Program-made: the position numbers and the translations under genes
Origin: Viola odorata
Taxonomy: Eukaryota; Streptophyta; Magnoliopsida; Malpighiales; Violaceae
Reading direction: 5' to 3'
Length of the DNA stretch: 64,000 bases
Assembly (NCBI GenBank): GCA_963691705.1
Contig: OY829538.1
Coordinates: 29,904,836-29,968,835, forward strand
Shown: positions 1-10,474 of the stretch, piece after piece
Numbering within the stretch: the first letter of the stretch is position 1
Layout of the letters: every line of letters starts with the position of its first letter
The notes under the pieces: generated by a model
The model's database searches: none
Told to the model about the DNA's origin: nothing
What the model saw: the letters and a program-made list of their open reading frames with translations, nothing else

Positions 1-1205
1 CCCTTTCCAAACCTGTTAATCGCCACTCTCCCCTTGCTGCCCACGATCGCGATGCCCACTCTCCCCTTGCTGCCCACGCTCACGTGCGGTAGCCTCCCCT
101 ATAAAAAACCCCTCAATTTCCAAGCTTTTTTTGGGGGACAAAATTGATGCTCTCCCTCTCAATTCTCACTCTCATCTTCTCAAGTGACAGCAATGAACAA
201 AGTAATTGGTTCCCCTCTCTGAGTCACGCATCGGACTCATACCGACGACGTGGAGAGGGGAAGCTCCTTTTTTCCTTTCTCTTTTCTTTTCTGTTTGTGG
301 TTGATTTAAATTGATTTTATGGCTGGATTAATTGATGTTTATGACTGGATTTAATTGATTTTTGTAGCTGGATCAATTTGATTTTTGTGGCTGCTGGTCG
401 GAGTTGTTGCTGGAGAGGGCGGGCTGAAGGCTGGAGGAAGAAGATGAGGCTGAGTTGGCCGGTTGCGGGTCTACTGGGCTTGGGTTTGGCTGGGCCCATC
501 AGAGGATTTATTTATTTGTATTTCATGTTTTTGATTAATTGTTGGTAGTAATTATTTGTGTGTATGTTTGTAATATTTATTTATTTATTCGTTGGTACTA
601 ACCATTGTTTCGCGGGTCAGGAACAATCTTTTTTTCCTTTAATTAATTGTTGTGAGTGAATGTATTTTAATTTACGCTTATAATAAATATTTTCGTGCGC
701 GGCTTCGACCCCACTCCCTGATTTCTTTTCAACGTATTTTCCGCATTAATTTTTAACCGGTACTTTGTTAGTCGATGCATGATTAGAATCGCCTAGAATA
801 GGATTAATCATGCATGACCCGATGATGATTGAGGATGTCCACTTTAGTAAAGATTAAATGGTAATAATTCTGTTAAAAATCGGTCCCACCAACGTAAGAG
901 CTAAAGCGGTGATTCCTCTTAGGGCTTAGTTACCCGTTTTCTTAATGTAATTTTTAAACACCTCTGTTTTTACCGATAACCTTTTTTGGATGAGACTCGG
1001 GTGCCTAACACCTTTCCGAGTCCATAAATCGACCCCGAATCGTAGTTTTCGGGTTAAGACCCATTTTTTGTGCTTTAGCTTTTTTATTATTTTTTTCCTT
1101 TTTTCGGACTTTATGTTTCCCTAAACCTTAGAAATAATAGGGTGGCGACTTCATTGTACATTGCTGTGTTTTTCGTCAAGTATCCGCTCGCGGGGGGGTG
1201 CGACA
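1..1205 (+). mobile_element. 3' part of a Tat/Ogre-type LTR, plus orientation
   Basis: This is an LTR fragment that enters the window already in progress and ends with GGGTGCGACA at 1205. The block from about 960 to 1190 (the phrase GTGCCTAACACC, then 'cctaaacctta' and 'ggtggcgactt') is the reverse complement of the start of the Tat LTRs at 36966-37210 and 58706-58950. It is therefore a diverged relative in the opposite orientation. A TATA-like box lies at 100-106. A 24-bp stretch is directly repeated at about 22-45 and 55-78 in the presumed U3. No PBS or coding sequence follows, so I cannot tell a solo LTR from a truncated element. I see no gene in it. Confidence 0.65.
100..107 (+). promoter_or_regulatory. 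TATA box of the LTR promoter
   Basis: TATAAAAA lies in a C-rich context downstream of the duplicated 24-bp motif. This is the usual layout of a U3 promoter in a plant LTR. It is inferred from motif and position only. Confidence 0.4.
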
Positions 1206-1648
1206 CACCTGATTCAAGTCTTTATAACTAACCAGTTTACGGATATCGTTAGACAAAGTCAAAGTGCAATATTCCCTATTTGGGAAACTCAGGTGATTTT
1301 AGGTCTTAGAATTCAACAACGCAACTACCATGATATACTTATGACATTAATCTAAGTAGTAATATCTTGACGGGTCGGGAAAAGATAAAAGTGCATATCA
1401 CTACATGTGTACTTATGATTTTGATTTGTATCATCATACAAATAAACATTTCCATGATTATCAATCAACAATCATGCTAGTATCGATTTATTGTCTGATC
1501 AAGCAATGAAATCGAACCAGGGGCAGTTATAATTATAATAGACATGCAAATTGATAATTATAACAAATAAATATGTTATTTAAATATAAAGTTTGTGACA
1601 ATATTCAAAATAATCACAATCAAACCACAATCTCCACATACATAAGAC
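1206..1648. other. AT-rich stretch, possible copia 3' LTR remnant
   Basis: No gene is visible. On the minus strand it follows the stop of the copia RNase H and begins with a TGTGGAGATTGTGG-like sequence, which resembles the polypurine/LTR start of many plant copia elements. I could not find a matching copy on the 5' side of the element, so the LTR assignment is weak. Confidence 0.3.
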
Positions 1649-1965
1649 TCAGTCTCTAACGTGCAACTCATGCTTCGCGTGTGGAAGAGGTTTGGTGAGG
1701 AGATCAGCTACATTATCATTTGTTCCTATCTTGCATATCTTAACATCTCCTCTATCGACGATCTCTCTAATAAGATGATACTTCCTGAGTATGTGTTTGG
1801 ATTTCTGATGTGATCTTGGTTCCTTCGCTTGAGCAATGACACTAGTATTATCACAATAGAGGTTTAAAAGCTCATCAATGCCTGGAACCACTCCCAAATC
1901 AACAACAAACTTCTTTATCCAAACAGCTTCTTTAGCTGATTCTGATGCTGCTATATACTCAGCTT
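1649..1965 (-). pseudogene. copia RNase H fragment
   Basis: The frame ends in the copia RNase H signature: 'EAEY', 'YCDNTSVIAQAKEP', 'KHILRKYHLIRE' and 'VADLLTKPLP'. The part from 1897 to about 1965 (AEYIAASESAKEA) lies in the same reading direction beyond the only methionine. Upstream it joins directly onto reverse transcriptase remains at about 2040, so the reverse transcriptase thumb/connection is missing. It is not functional on its own. Confidence 0.85.
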
Positions 1966-1994
1966 CGGTTGTCGCTTGTTTGGAAATTTTCCAA

Positions 1995-2606
1995 CTAACG
2001 AAGCCCCCAATTTTCCAGCTTCGGTTGTCCCAATAATACCTTGACAGATATCAAGGTGGGAATATGATTCCCAATAAGCAGAATGTCATCAACGTAAAGA
2101 ATTAGGAATACTATCACACTCTCACTAACTCTTTTGTAAACACATGGCTCATCTTCATTCTTGATGAAACCAAATTCCTTGACGGTCTCATCATAATGCA
2201 GATTCCAACTTTGAGATGCTTGCTTCAATCCATGAATGGATCTTTGAAGATTGCACACCTTCTTAGAATTCTTTGGACTTGAGAAACCTTCATGTTGTGT
2301 CATATACACATCATGAAGAAGATTTCTGTTAAGAAACATCGTCTTAACATCCATTTGCCATATTTCATAATCATAATATGTTGTCATGGCAAGTAGAATT
2401 CTAATTGATTTAATCATGGCAATTGGTGAAAAGGTTTCATCATAGTCAATATCATGAATTTGTCTGTAATCTTTTGCAACCAACCTTGCCTTGAAGATCT
2501 GTGCATTTCCATCCATGTCATTTTTTACTTTAAAAACCCATTTGCACCCAATGGTTTTAATTCTATCTGGTGGATCAATGAAAGTCCATACTTGATTGTC
2601 ATACAT
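1995..2606 (-). pseudogene. copia reverse transcriptase fragment
   Basis: About 200 codons carry the copia RT blocks: 'GCKWVFKVK', 'KARLVAKDY', 'YDETFSPIA', 'QMDVKTMFLN', 'GLKQASQSWN' and the catalytic 'YVDDILLIGN'. The frame runs out soon after YVDD at 'LGQPKLENWG', where the sequence jumps to the RNase H region. The catalytic aspartates are present but the domain is truncated. Confidence 0.9.
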
Positions 2607-2751
2607 GGATTACATCTCAGATTCCATGGCTTCAAGCCACCTTTTGGAATTTGGTCCTGTTATAGCCTCTTGATATGACATGGGCTCGTCATTTTCTATA
2701 AGAGACAATTCCAGTCCATCAGTTATGAGATACCCATCTCTCAGGCTCTAG

Positions 2752-2997
2752 TCAAGTCCTACTAGATTTATGAGGAGCACTAGAAGGTTCAACAACTATT
2801 TGTTGATCCTCTAGTTGTTCCTCAAGCACTACAATGTCTTCTTGTGGCGAATTGACCTCCTTGAGGTGTGTTCGACTCTCACTTAATCTTTTGAAAAGTA
2901 ACTCTTTCTCTAAGAAGATTCCATTCCGTGCAACAAACACTTTGTTATTGGTTGGAATATAGAAGTAATATCCCCTAGTTTCTTTAGGATATCCCAC
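2752..2997 (-). pseudogene. copia integrase C-terminal fragment
   Basis: The motif 'GYPKETRGYYFY' followed by 'FVARNGIFLE' is typical of the copia integrase C-terminal region upstream of reverse transcriptase. The tail is acidic and Gln-rich. It is bounded by stops and is one piece of the broken pol frame. Confidence 0.8.
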
Positions 2998-3411
2998 GAA
3001 TTGACACTTGTCAGATTTGGGTTCTAACTTATCTGAAACTTGTCATTTCACATAAGTTTTGCAACCCCAAATTCGAAGAAAAGACAGATTAGGAACTTTT
3101 CTTGTCCACATCTCATTTGAAGTTCTTTCAGCTGCCTTAGTTGGAACTCAATTCAGTGTGAATGTTGTCGTTTCCAAGGCAAAGCCCCAAAGTGATGAAG
3201 GAAGAGTTGTTTGACTCATTATTGATCATATCATATCTAATAGGGTTCAATTCCTCTTCTCTGACACCCCATTCCATTGTGGTGTCCCTGAAGGAGTTAG
3301 TTGTGAAATGATTCCACAGCTTCTTAGATGTTCGTCAAACTCTAGGCTCAAATATTCACCTCCTCGATCTGATTGGATTGATTTAATTGTCTTGCCTAAT
3401 TGGTTTTGTAC

Positions 3412-3624
3412 TTAATTTTGAAAAATCTTGAATATTTCAAGGCTTTCTAACTTGTGCTTCAATAGATACATATATCCATATCTGTTATAGTCATCTGTGA
3501 ATGTAATGAAATACCGGTATCCACCTCTAGCATTAGTGCTCATTGGTCTACATATATCGGTATGTATGAGGCCCAATAAATCACTAACCCATTCACCTTG
3601 ACCTGCGAATGGGTCCTTTGTCAT
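3412..3624 (-). pseudogene. copia integrase catalytic core fragment
   Basis: The segment holds 'LGLIHTDICRPMS', 'GGYRYFITFTDDYNRYGY' and 'LLKHK', the first half of the copia integrase core. The first two catalytic aspartates (HTD and TDD) are visible. The glutamate-bearing half at about 3000-3410 is broken by stops. Confidence 0.85.
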
Positions 3625-3702
3625 CTTCCCTAATAAACAAGACTCACATGTATCATATGATTCAAAATCAAATTGATCTAGAACTCCATCACTATGAAGT
3701 TT

Positions 3703-3960
3703 TCATATGCGCTTCTCGTTTATATGACCTAAACGACAATGCCATAGGTATGAAAGGTTCACATCGTTAGATTTGAACTTCTTATTTGTTACGCTATAGA
3801 CATAAATACCATCACACAAATCAGCATTCGCATAATGAATATTGTCACGAAGAATTATAATTTTTCTATTCGCAATAACAAAATTAAATCCTTCAAGTTC
3901 TAAACATGAAACTGAAATAATATTCCTTATTATACTAGGAACATAATAACAATTGTTCAA
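3703..3960 (-). pseudogene. copia GAG-pre-integrase fragment
   Basis: 'NCYYVPSIIRNIISVSCL' and 'LWHCRLGHINEKRI' mark the GAG-pre-integrase and the integrase zinc-binding HHCC start. It lies between the protease and the integrase core in the expected order. Confidence 0.8.
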
Positions 3961-4032
3961 AATTAAAATAAGCCTAGTAGGCAGAAATAATTCATAAATT
4001 CCTATGGACTTGGCAACAACCTTTGCTCCATT

Positions 4033-4482
4033 TTATGCTCGTAGGTCTGCCTCTCCTTTCTTTAACGATCTACTTTGTTTCAGGTCATGCACATTTACAC
4101 AAATGTGAGCACCACAACAGGTATCTAATACCCAAGAAGTATAAATAGAAAATTTAATTTCTATAACATAGATACATGTAGAGTTAGTCACACTACCCTT
4201 CTTCTTCTTCAAATACTCCAAATTGAGTTTGCAGTTCCTCTTCCAATGACCAAGCTCATGGCAGAAGTGGCAATCTCCTTTCTTTGGGGCAGCTTCCTTC
4301 TTTTGTGGTTTGGGTTTGGACTTCTTCCCAGACATACCCAATTTTCTCTTCTTATCCATCCCCTTAGCCTTTTGAATCATCAAGATATGAGAAGGGTCTT
4401 TCTTGATATTCGCCCCGGCGGTCTTAAGCATCGCATGCAGCTCATAGATGGTTTTCTTCATGTTATTCATATTATAATTCAT
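4033..4482 (-). pseudogene. copia gag C-terminus and protease fragment
   Basis: A Lys-rich nucleocapsid carries one CCHC knuckle, 'CHFCHELGHWKRNC'. It is followed by the protease start 'WVLDTCCGAHIC'. The normal DTG/DSG active-site glycine is replaced by Cys, so the protease would be inactive. A stop separates it from the upstream gag at 4489. Confidence 0.85.
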
Positions 4483-4488
4483 GACAAA

Positions 4489-4693
4489 CTAGTCATAACT
4501 TTCTGTTAATGAATTAAGGATCAAATCCATAGCCAACTCTTGGCTTATAGGAAAATTGAGTCTTGCCAGGTGATCTATATAGCTCTTCATCTTCAAAACA
4601 TAAGTGCTAATAAGTGCACCCTTGACCATTTTGCACGAGTGCAGAGCCTTGGTGGTGTCATACCTCTCCTGCCTCACTTGTTGCTGGAACATT
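4489..4693 (-). pseudogene. copia gag fragment, part 2
   Basis: Contains 'YDTTKALHSCKM', 'VLKMKSYIDHL' and 'ELAMDLILNSL', typical of the UBN2-type copia gag. It is the continuation of the gag at 5684-5989. The two halves are separated by the hAT element at 4702-5675, and the reading frame continues across the insertion site once the element and one target-site copy are ignored. Confidence 0.85.
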
Positions 4694-4701
4694 TTCTTGA
4701 T

Positions 4702-5675
4702 TAGGGTTGGGATAAAAAACCAAAAACCCGAACCGATTCTTCGAATTGGGACGGTTTGGTTCGGGTTTTAAGTCAAAAAATAGTGGAACCAGAACCAAAC
4801 CGTTCATAAATAAATGGTTTGGTTCCAGTTCTATATATCATGCAACCCAGTATATCTGAAATATTACATAATATTATATATTCACATTTTGGGTTGGGAT
4901 TTCTGGTCTGGTTAATTTTTGTGGTTGTTGCATCTCATATAGGTTACCACAACAAAAAACAGTACACCTTTCACTATCCATAGCAACACAATCAAGACAT
5001 AAGAGATGCCTACATGGTGTGATAATTGGTAGACGACACCATTCATGACACCTGACAAGGAAAATGAGAAGGGAAAAATGGCAACAAGGAATCTTTATGT
5101 CAAACATCCAAAAATGAAATATCACAAAACTCATAATGACAATACCTGAGATAGTTTCCACCATACTGGAGGTAATATTTTATCAAAGTGTATTCCTGTG
5201 AGATGGGATCCAGTCCTTTTGCAACTAAATCATCCATTATTTCTTGAATATCTTCACCAGCATCTGAGACATTAATATGCCCTGCCACGCAGCAAGATAG
5301 CCTCACATTCCTAATAGTAACACTTCAAAATTTCCACTGCTTTGGGTTAAGCAGAATCTCAACATGAGATGGATCATTCCAGTCAGCCAGAATTATTTCG
5401 CTGGACAGTGACTACCAGTTCATTGTAACTTTTTGCATGCTCCTCGGTAAAATCAAGGAAAGTAGCCCTCTTGATGCATGGAGGAATAGTTTTTTTTTAA
5501 AGATATAATTTCACCAAAACAACCCGGAATCGAACCGGAACCAGATGGTTCTGGTGCGGTTTGGTTCTAGCTTTAAAAATACAATTACCCGAAACCGAAC
5601 CGAACTGGTTCTAAACTCTAGTTTTGGTTCTAGTTCTGTCCAAACTCGAACCGAACCGCATCGTGCCCAGCCCTA
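4702..5675. mobile_element. Non-autonomous hAT element carrying host gene exons
   Basis: The termini are TAGGGTTGGGATAAA on the left and, read inverted from the right, TAGGGCTGGGCACGA. They are flanked by 8-bp target copies TTCTTGAT (4694-4701) and TCCTTGAT (5676-5683) with one mismatch. An 8-bp target duplication is the hAT hallmark. Both subterminal zones are rich in GAACCGAACCGG-type repeats in opposite orientation. No transposase is present. The 0.6-kb interior is a fragment of a host F-box/SNF2-RING gene. It sits inside the gag of the copia element, so it is younger than that element. Confidence 0.85.
4880..5485 (-). pseudogene. Captured fragment of an F-box/SNF2-helicase RING gene
   Basis: On the minus strand the sequence reads as pieces of one exonic stretch: 'FTEEHAKSYNELVVTVQR' (about 5455-5400), then 'LNPKQWKF', 'LSCCVAGHINVSDAGEDIQE' (about 5300-5240), 'LIKYYLQYGGN', and 'CRLPIITPCRHLLCLDC' with 'SERC' and 'LYEMQ' (about 5045-4920). 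The last part is the C-terminal half of a RING finger. From memory this matches the plant F-box protein with SNF2 helicase and RING domains (Arabidopsis At3g54460-like). What looks like an unspliced intron remains at about 5060-5160. At least two single-base frameshifts are present, so it is not a working gene. Confidence 0.75.
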
Positions 5676-5683
5676 TCCTTGAT

Positions 5684-5989
5684 ATGATTAATCATATCCA
5701 AAACACCCATGTGTTCCAAATCCTTCTGAAGGTCTAGAGACATGGTAGCTAGCATCAAGCATGATACATCCAAAGAGTCATTCTGATACTTCTGATAAGC
5801 ATCTCTCTGGGCTCTTGGAGCATTAACAGTCGGCTCCTCAAGGATGGGTTCCTCAAGAACGTACAACTTACATTCCTGCCTGAGAACAATTCTCAGGTTT
5901 CTGAACCAATCAAGAAAATTAGTACCATTAAGTTTTTCCTTTTCTAGGACAGATCTCACGGAAAGTTTAAGGGGATTTTGTGCAGCCAT
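5684..5989 (-). pseudogene. copia gag N-terminus, part 1
   Basis: The frame begins MAAQNPLKLSVRSVLEKEKL and continues with 'LNGTNFLDWFRNLRIVLRQE' and 'DLEHMGVLDMINHIK', a standard copia gag start. It runs into the hAT right end at 5683. The ATG at 5989 is the natural gag start. Confidence 0.85.
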
Positions 5990-5999
5990 GGATCTACAA

Positions 6000-6436
6000 C
6001 AAGATATACAAGATTTTATTTAGTCATTAATGAACTAAACTTTTATTGAATTTATCACCCTAAGAGTGAATTCGTTTAATTAATATTAACGGTGGGACTA
6101 AGATCCACATTCTCCTTAATTGTAAACTGACGCCTACAATACTAGGGTTTGACTAGCAATTACCGCCTCCCTTTATATATAAATTAACTAATTATTTATT
6201 CCATTAACATATTTATATATATATATATATATTATAATAATAATAAATAATAAATTATACAAGTGGATGTATATATAAATATTATCAAATATATATTTAT
6301 ATCTCATATTAACTCGTATTAACATATCTCTTCACTACTAATTTATTTAACTCATTAAATATTTATTAGTTTCCCTTTGCATAAATGTATATATTTATTT
6401 CCATAAATAAATACACAATTATTACTATTGATTTAT
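6000..6436. other. AT-rich non-coding stretch, possible copia leader/LTR
   Basis: No gene is seen. It holds an (AT)n run at about 6208-6232. It lies upstream of the copia gag and is cut by the Mutator-like element at 6437. The other side of that insertion (7720-8165) continues in similar AT-rich style. I found no tRNA-complementary primer site. Confidence 0.4.
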
Positions 6437-7709
6437 GGCAAAAAGGGGTAAAGGGACCCTAAACTTTAATGTTTTATTTAATGGGATCCCTCAACTATTG
6501 TTTTGTCTTTTTACACCTTGAACAATAATATTTTGTTTAATGACAACCCTACCGTCACAGTGAGCTGACATGGCATCGTTATGTGCCACATCATCTACTC
6601 AGTCGTTACCATGTCAACAAGACATGTCAGAAACATGCCACATCATTCCGGCCATGTCAAATTTTTTTTTTACTTTCTTACTTTCTTTCCTTTCCTTTTC
6701 TTTTGCTCTCTTTTCTTTTCTTCCTTCTTTCTTTTCTTTTCTTTTCTTCCACCACCGCCTCAACCACCATACCCACTCCCACAATAGCTCCGTCACAACC
6801 CATCACCGCCACCAAACACCCTCACCTCCTCACCAACACCAGCACACCACCGCCCATCACCAACGATTCGGCTCTCCAAACAAATAAACACCACTGCTTT
6901 CCCTCACCGCTGATTCGGCTCTCCCACTCCAAACAAACAAACATAAACACCACTGCTTTCCCTCACCACCATCTCCGTCGCGAGCGATTCGGCCTCACCA
7001 CCAAACCACCCATTTCCGACCAAACTAATACCCAATCGCCATCGTCATCATCGTCGATCCATCCCCGACCAAACAAACACCCAATTCCCATCCCAATCGC
7101 CAAATCCAACCGCTAAAACCAACAAATCCCAGCCCGACCCAACAACTCTGTCACCGAACCATCCACCACCCAATCGCCCAATCCCCATCTTCAATTTTTC
7201 AACCCATCACTAAATCACCAACCCCGACCACCTGATTTTCATCTACTCCGATTATTGGTGTTGTGCTTGTGCGGTTGCTGCATAAATGACATGAAAAAAA
7301 TAGACAGAAAAGAGAAGTAGAGAAGAGAGTAGAGTGAATAAAAAAAAGAAGAAAAGAAAAGAAAAGAGAGCAGAGGAGAGAGAAAGAAAGAAAAGAAAGA
7401 GATGAGAGTAGGCTTGTCGTTTGACAAGGAATGAGGAAAAGAAAAGGAAAGAAAGTAAAAAAAAAAAATTATTCACAGTGTATATTTTTTATTGGCCAGA
7501 AGGATGTGGCATATTTCGGACGTGTCTTGTTGACATAGCAACGACTGAGTAGATGACGTGGCACATAACGATGTCATATCAACTCACCGTGACGGTAGGT
7601 TGTCTTTAAACAAAATATTATAATTCAGGGTGTAAAAAGACAAAATAATAGTTGAGGGTGCCCATTAAATAAAACATTAAAGTTCAGAGTCCCTTTATCC
7701 ATTTTTGCC
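6437..7709. mobile_element. Non-autonomous Mutator-like element (MULE)
   Basis: The element starts GGCAAAAAGGGGTAAAGGGA and ends in the inverse. The terminal inverted repeats are clearly alignable for about 230 bp and extend loosely to about 330 bp through matching pyrimidine-rich (6660-6750) and purine-rich (7290-7470) tracts. Perfect 10-bp target copies ATTGATTTAT lie at 6427-6436 and 7710-7719, within the 9-11 bp range of Mutator-like elements. There is no transposase. The C-rich middle (6740-7250) contains small direct repeats and looks like captured UTR-type DNA, though I recognise no protein in it. Confidence 0.85.
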
Positions 7710-7719
7710 ATTGATTTAT

Positions 7720-8165
7720 TAATTCTCGAACATACTAACATATCAAATATATTCTCATATTTATATGGGATAATTCCTACAAATAAATACCGAGCTTTTG
7801 ATCTTGTTAGCACTATTTGAGTTTCCCGTATATGTTCTACAAATGTGTTTCCAAATTGCTGATAAGGTGCATCAGACAACTTGGCTAGAATAAACCTTTT
7901 CCCAATCTCCACCCTCAAACCCATTTGAACAAAAGCGCTTTATTCCTAGCTCCACCTTTTCTTCAGCCATGCAAATCATCTCCTAACTTATGGTATAAAA
8001 CTTTTTTCTTTTAGAATCTCCACTCTAGAAGACTGGGATTTTAAAAAGAGAAATAATAAGTAGGAAGATTAGCCAAACCTCCCAACCTTTGATAAGTAAC
8101 GCCCTCCCAACTAGCAAGCTTCCTCCTCATCTGATAGCATCTCAAAGCACCTCAGAATTCTTTTA
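7720..8165. other. Non-coding stretch between two inverted-repeat elements
   Basis: No gene is supported. A 99-codon minus frame overlaps the MULE terminus and has no recognisable motif. The stretch may be the remainder of the copia 5' flank interrupted by the MULE. Confidence 0.4.
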
Positions 8166-10103
8166 GGGTTAAAACAAATTTTGGCACCTGAACTCTTATT
8201 GTTTAACTCATTAAAACCTCTATTTTTTTTTTGCTTTAAAAGGCACCTGAACTCTTTAGAAATGACACATTTGGTACTCATCACTAATGCCGTCCATCGC
8301 AACCGTTATCTCGCTGACGTGGCATGCCACGTCATAATGTTGCTGACGTAGGATGCGAACGACGCGTCGTTCGTTCTCAAGCAGACGACGCGTCGTTTGG
8401 TAAATTTAAAAAAATCCAAAAAATGCAAAAAAATGCAAAAAAATTCCAAAAAAATTCCTAAAATTCTGAAAAATCCAGAAAAAGAACGAAGAATTACAAA
8501 AAATTAAAAATTAAATCATTTATTTTAAAAAATAATATAGTTAATTTAAAATTTTGAGAAAAATAGTATAATTAATTTAAAAATTCAGAAAAATAATATA
8601 ATTAATTTTAAAAATAAAAAAATAATGTAATTAATTTTAAAAAATCAAAAAATGAGAAAATATCATTTTTATTTCATTGAAAATAAAATAAATATGTTTG
8701 AATCAATAATCAATTACATATGAATCATAATCTTAAAATTTACATATGAATCATAATTTATTTTTATTGAAATTTTCAATAAAAGCCATACAACTCTTTA
8801 AGAAGTCAAAAATAGTAGCCATGCATTACAAAATAAAAAGTCTATCTCATATCCGACAGACCCGGAAAAATTCGAGCCAGGACTGGTCCTGACCCGGGAA
8901 AAATACAGGACCAATTTTTGGTCCCGGTCCCGGCCCGAAAAAATGGCTCGGGTCCGGGACTGGACCCGGCCGGACCCTTTTTTTTTTTAATTTTGTTAAA
9001 TTAAATGGATTTTTTTTGTTAAATTAAATGTATTTAATCCAACAATTTAACAAATTCAATTCAATCCCACTGCAAAATCAAATCTAAAATTCAATTCAAT
9101 CCCAATCCACCAAGATTAAAATCAAAACACCCAATTAAATCAAAATCCAAACACCCAATTAATTCCAATTTCAATCCCAATTCCCTGCAAAAAAAAGCAA
9201 TTCGCCAAAACCAATCCTCCCCAAATCAAATCTCAGTAATTCTCCTGCAATCTCAATCACCCAGCCACGTCGCGACCACCACACTGCCACGCCACCGTCG
9301 CAACCACCACACCGCCCAGCCACGCCGTCGCTACGGCCTCAATCGGCCACGCCGCACGCACCCGACCGCGCTACCTCAGCAGCCATGCCTCACAGTCACC
9401 ATCAATTCAAACTAGAGAAAGAAAAAAGAAAAAGGAGAAGAAAAAAAGAAAAAGAAAAGAGAAGATAGCAGAGCAGAGGAGGGAGTAAGAAAAGGAAAGG
9501 GAAGAAGAGAGAATGGGATCGGGAGAGAGAGAGAGAAAATAAAGGGAGGGTGTGGTTTTGGTTTATTTATATATATAAAAATTCAATTTATTTATTTTTA
9601 ATGAAATAAAAATGTTTTTTCTCTTTTTTCTCTTTTTTAAAATTAATTACATTATTTTTTATTTTTTTAATTAATTATATTATTTTTCTGAATTTTTAAA
9701 TTAATTATACTATTTTTCTCAAAATTTTAAATTAACTATATTATTTTTTAAAATAAATGATTTAATTTTTTATTTTTTGTAATTTTTCTATGTTTTTCTA
9801 GATTTTTCAGAATTTTTGGAATTTTTTTTGGAATTTTTTTGCATTTTTTGGATTTTTTTTTAATTTACCAAACGACACGTCGTCTACTTGAGAACGAACG
9901 ACGCGTCATTCGCATCCTACGTCAGCAGCATTATGACGTGGCATGCCACGTCAGCGAGATAACGGTTGCGATGGACGACGTTAGTGATGAGTACCAAATG
10001 TGTCATTTCTAAAGAATTCAGGTGCCTTTTAAAGTAAAAAAAAAATAGAGGTGCCAAATGAGTCAAACAATAAGAATTCAGGTGCCAAAATTTGTTTTAA
10101 CCC
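8166..10103. mobile_element. Long-TIR element, probably Mutator-like
   Basis: It starts GGGTTAAAACAAATTTTGGC and ends in the inverse. The inverted repeats include a copy of the CGACGCGTCG motif and ACGTGGCATGCCACGT, then long A-rich and T-rich arms, about 500 bp per side (8166-8690 and 9570-10103). The direct repeat at the ends is poor (ATTCTTTTA and GTTCTACAA, 5 of 9), so family assignment rests on the TIR length. The middle (8860-9550) has GC-rich stretches, including a GGCCCGGGTCC-rich block at 8870-8985 and a UTR-like C-rich block at 9230-9400. No transposase is seen. Confidence 0.65.
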
Positions 10104-10253
10104 GTTCTACAACTAAATCTTTTTCCGAGTTATGACAAAACAGCAGAGTAGACTTTCTTCTTAATTAAAATGCACAAACTTTAAAAGACACAAGAAAGGA
10201 AGAACAAATAGAGTAATTACAGATAGAACAAAAACATCTGACTAAAATATCAT

Positions 10254-10259
10254 TTTATT
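10254..10259 (-). terminator. Polyadenylation signal of the host gene
   Basis: AATAAA on the minus strand lies 216 bp beyond the stop codon at 10475-10477, in an AT-rich 3' UTR context. The 3' boundary of the gene lies between here and the long-TIR element ending at 10103. Confidence 0.55.
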
Positions 10260-10474
10260 AATTCTTCTTGATATTACAAATTACTTTGAAGCAAATGACA
10301 TCATAACTGAGCATATGGCCTACTCACTAGTTACAGAGAATTGTCGCATAACATATACTACAAAAAACATGATGGAACTGAACTTGCATTTGAGAAAAAA
10401 GTGGCTATACAACTGTACTAAAAAGGCGCTATCAAGTAAGGATGCCACATATACAAGTTAGAAAAGAGTAACTA

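Larger units (their letters stand above)
1649..5999 (-). mobile_element. Decayed Ty1/copia retrotransposon (internal region)
   Basis: On the minus strand the order is gag (5989 downwards), CCHC knuckle, protease, GAG-pre-integrase, integrase core, integrase C-terminus, reverse transcriptase and RNase H, which is the copia order. The element is dead. It has several frameshifts, a protease active site reading DTC instead of DTG, a deletion between reverse transcriptase and RNase H near 1.9-2.04 kb, and a hAT insertion in gag. LTRs could not be paired. Flanking AT-rich DNA at 6000-6436 and 7720-8165 may hold 5' LTR remains. Confidence 0.9.

Noticed and set aside
6570..7116. Open frames of 68-177 codons, Pro/His/Thr-rich
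   Set aside because: They lie in the C-rich interior and pyrimidine arm of a MULE, and three overlapping frames are open at once because of low complexity. No motif is present.
7252..7476. Phe/Leu/Ser-rich frames that look like membrane proteins
   Set aside because: They are the translation of a purine/pyrimidine tract in the MULE arm.
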